A DNA stretch of 64,000 nt from contig JAJTUP010000026.1 of assembly GCA_021399435.1 (NCBI GenBank), positions 682,001-746,000 of the forward strand, in the 5' to 3' direction. The notes beneath the pieces were generated by a model. That model had not been told where the DNA came from, searched no databases, and saw only the letters and a program-made list of their open reading frames with translations. The position numbers were made by a program, and so were the translations under genes. The stretch comes from Diaporthe sp. PMI_573. Taxonomy: Eukaryota > Ascomycota > Sordariomycetes > Diaporthales > Diaporthaceae. The first letter of the stretch is position 1. The number at the start of each line of letters is the position of its first letter. Shown one piece after another: positions 63,759 to 64,000 of this stretch.

Positions 63759-63935
63759 ATGTCAGGCTCAGGATATCAACCGTAAGTTCACCCCTTTGCC
63801 ATTGGCTAAGCTCAAGACACAACTTTAAGCTGTCAACCATGGAGAAGTCATATGACATTCAAGTATTGGCAAATGCTAACTCTGATAACCAGTCCCACCG
63901 TCCAGGACACCACCGATGAAGAGTACAAGAAGTAA
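63759..63935 (+). CDS. spliced 21-residue peptide gene
   Basis: Two exons, join(63759..63781,63893..63935). The ATG has a good context (GTCAAGATGTC). The first exon encodes MSGSGYQP with the last codon split. The intron is 111 bases with a perfect GTAAGT donor, a GCTAAC branch-site match at about 63875 and an ACCAG acceptor. The second exon ends DTTDEEYKK and stops at TAA. The product is very short, hydrophilic and acidic to mixed. The strong TATA box, leader and splice signals argue for a real, highly expressed transcript. It is too short for ordinary gene finders. The alternative is that the real frame is longer, through a further splice beyond the window or in the 3' region. I recognise no family and assign no function. 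Confidence 0.5.
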
Positions 63936-64000
63936 TCTCGTCTCGGGATGAAGGGGTATGGGGTCTATTCATTCGTCGGGCCAGGAGTATCACAAGTCTA

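Overview
The window is a GC-rich stretch of nuclear DNA from a filamentous ascomycete (Pezizomycotina, most likely Sordariomycetes). The evidence is that nearly every gene is split by short introns (about 50-150 bases, GTRNGY donors and YAG acceptors), and that the proteins are typical of these fungi: Zn2Cys6 and Azf1-like C2H2 transcription factors, a CFEM Pth11-like receptor, a Ctr copper transporter, a But2-domain secreted protein, a GH53 galactanase, an F-box protein, Bub2 and THOC5. There are no operons, rRNA genes, tRNA genes or intact transposons that I can support. Exon borders were built by hand: every join below keeps the reading frame and restores family motifs, but none has transcript support.

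Layout. 0.6-6.5 kb: a mitochondrial-type class III CoA-transferase and an acyl-CoA dehydrogenase share one divergent promoter, followed by a CTF1-like Zn2Cys6 regulator. This looks like a small acyl-CoA catabolic module. 7.1-12.8 kb: a Pcd1-like Nudix CoA diphosphatase, a Ctr copper transporter, 3-hydroxyanthranilate dioxygenase and an FAHD1-type hydrolase (the last two convergent). 14.3-23.5 kb: a cytochrome P450, a CFEM receptor-like protein and an aldo/keto reductase that appears fused to an unrecognised N-terminal domain. 23.5-27.4 kb: a poorly resolved zone of coding-like fragments, probably lineage-specific or decaying genes. 27.4-42.1 kb: But2-domain protein, pyroglutamyl peptidase, YqjM-like old yellow enzyme, cis-CaaD-like tautomerase, membrane-anchored monothiol glutaredoxin, F-box protein, secreted galactanase. 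44.4-63.9 kb: a C2H2 factor with a long microsatellite-bearing leader region, a SulP sulfate permease, Bub2-like GAP, a small bitopic membrane protein, an IZH3-like PAQR receptor, THOC5, and a spliced 21-residue peptide gene behind a clear TATA box.

Most genes are housekeeping or general metabolism genes and are not obviously co-functional. The exceptions are the 0.6-6.5 kb module and possibly the P450 to reductase stretch, which has no biosynthetic backbone enzyme in view. The items most worth a second look are the AKR fusion, the 21-residue peptide, the shared sequence element at 22.18 and 26.56 kb, and the GC-AG intron in the dioxygenase gene.
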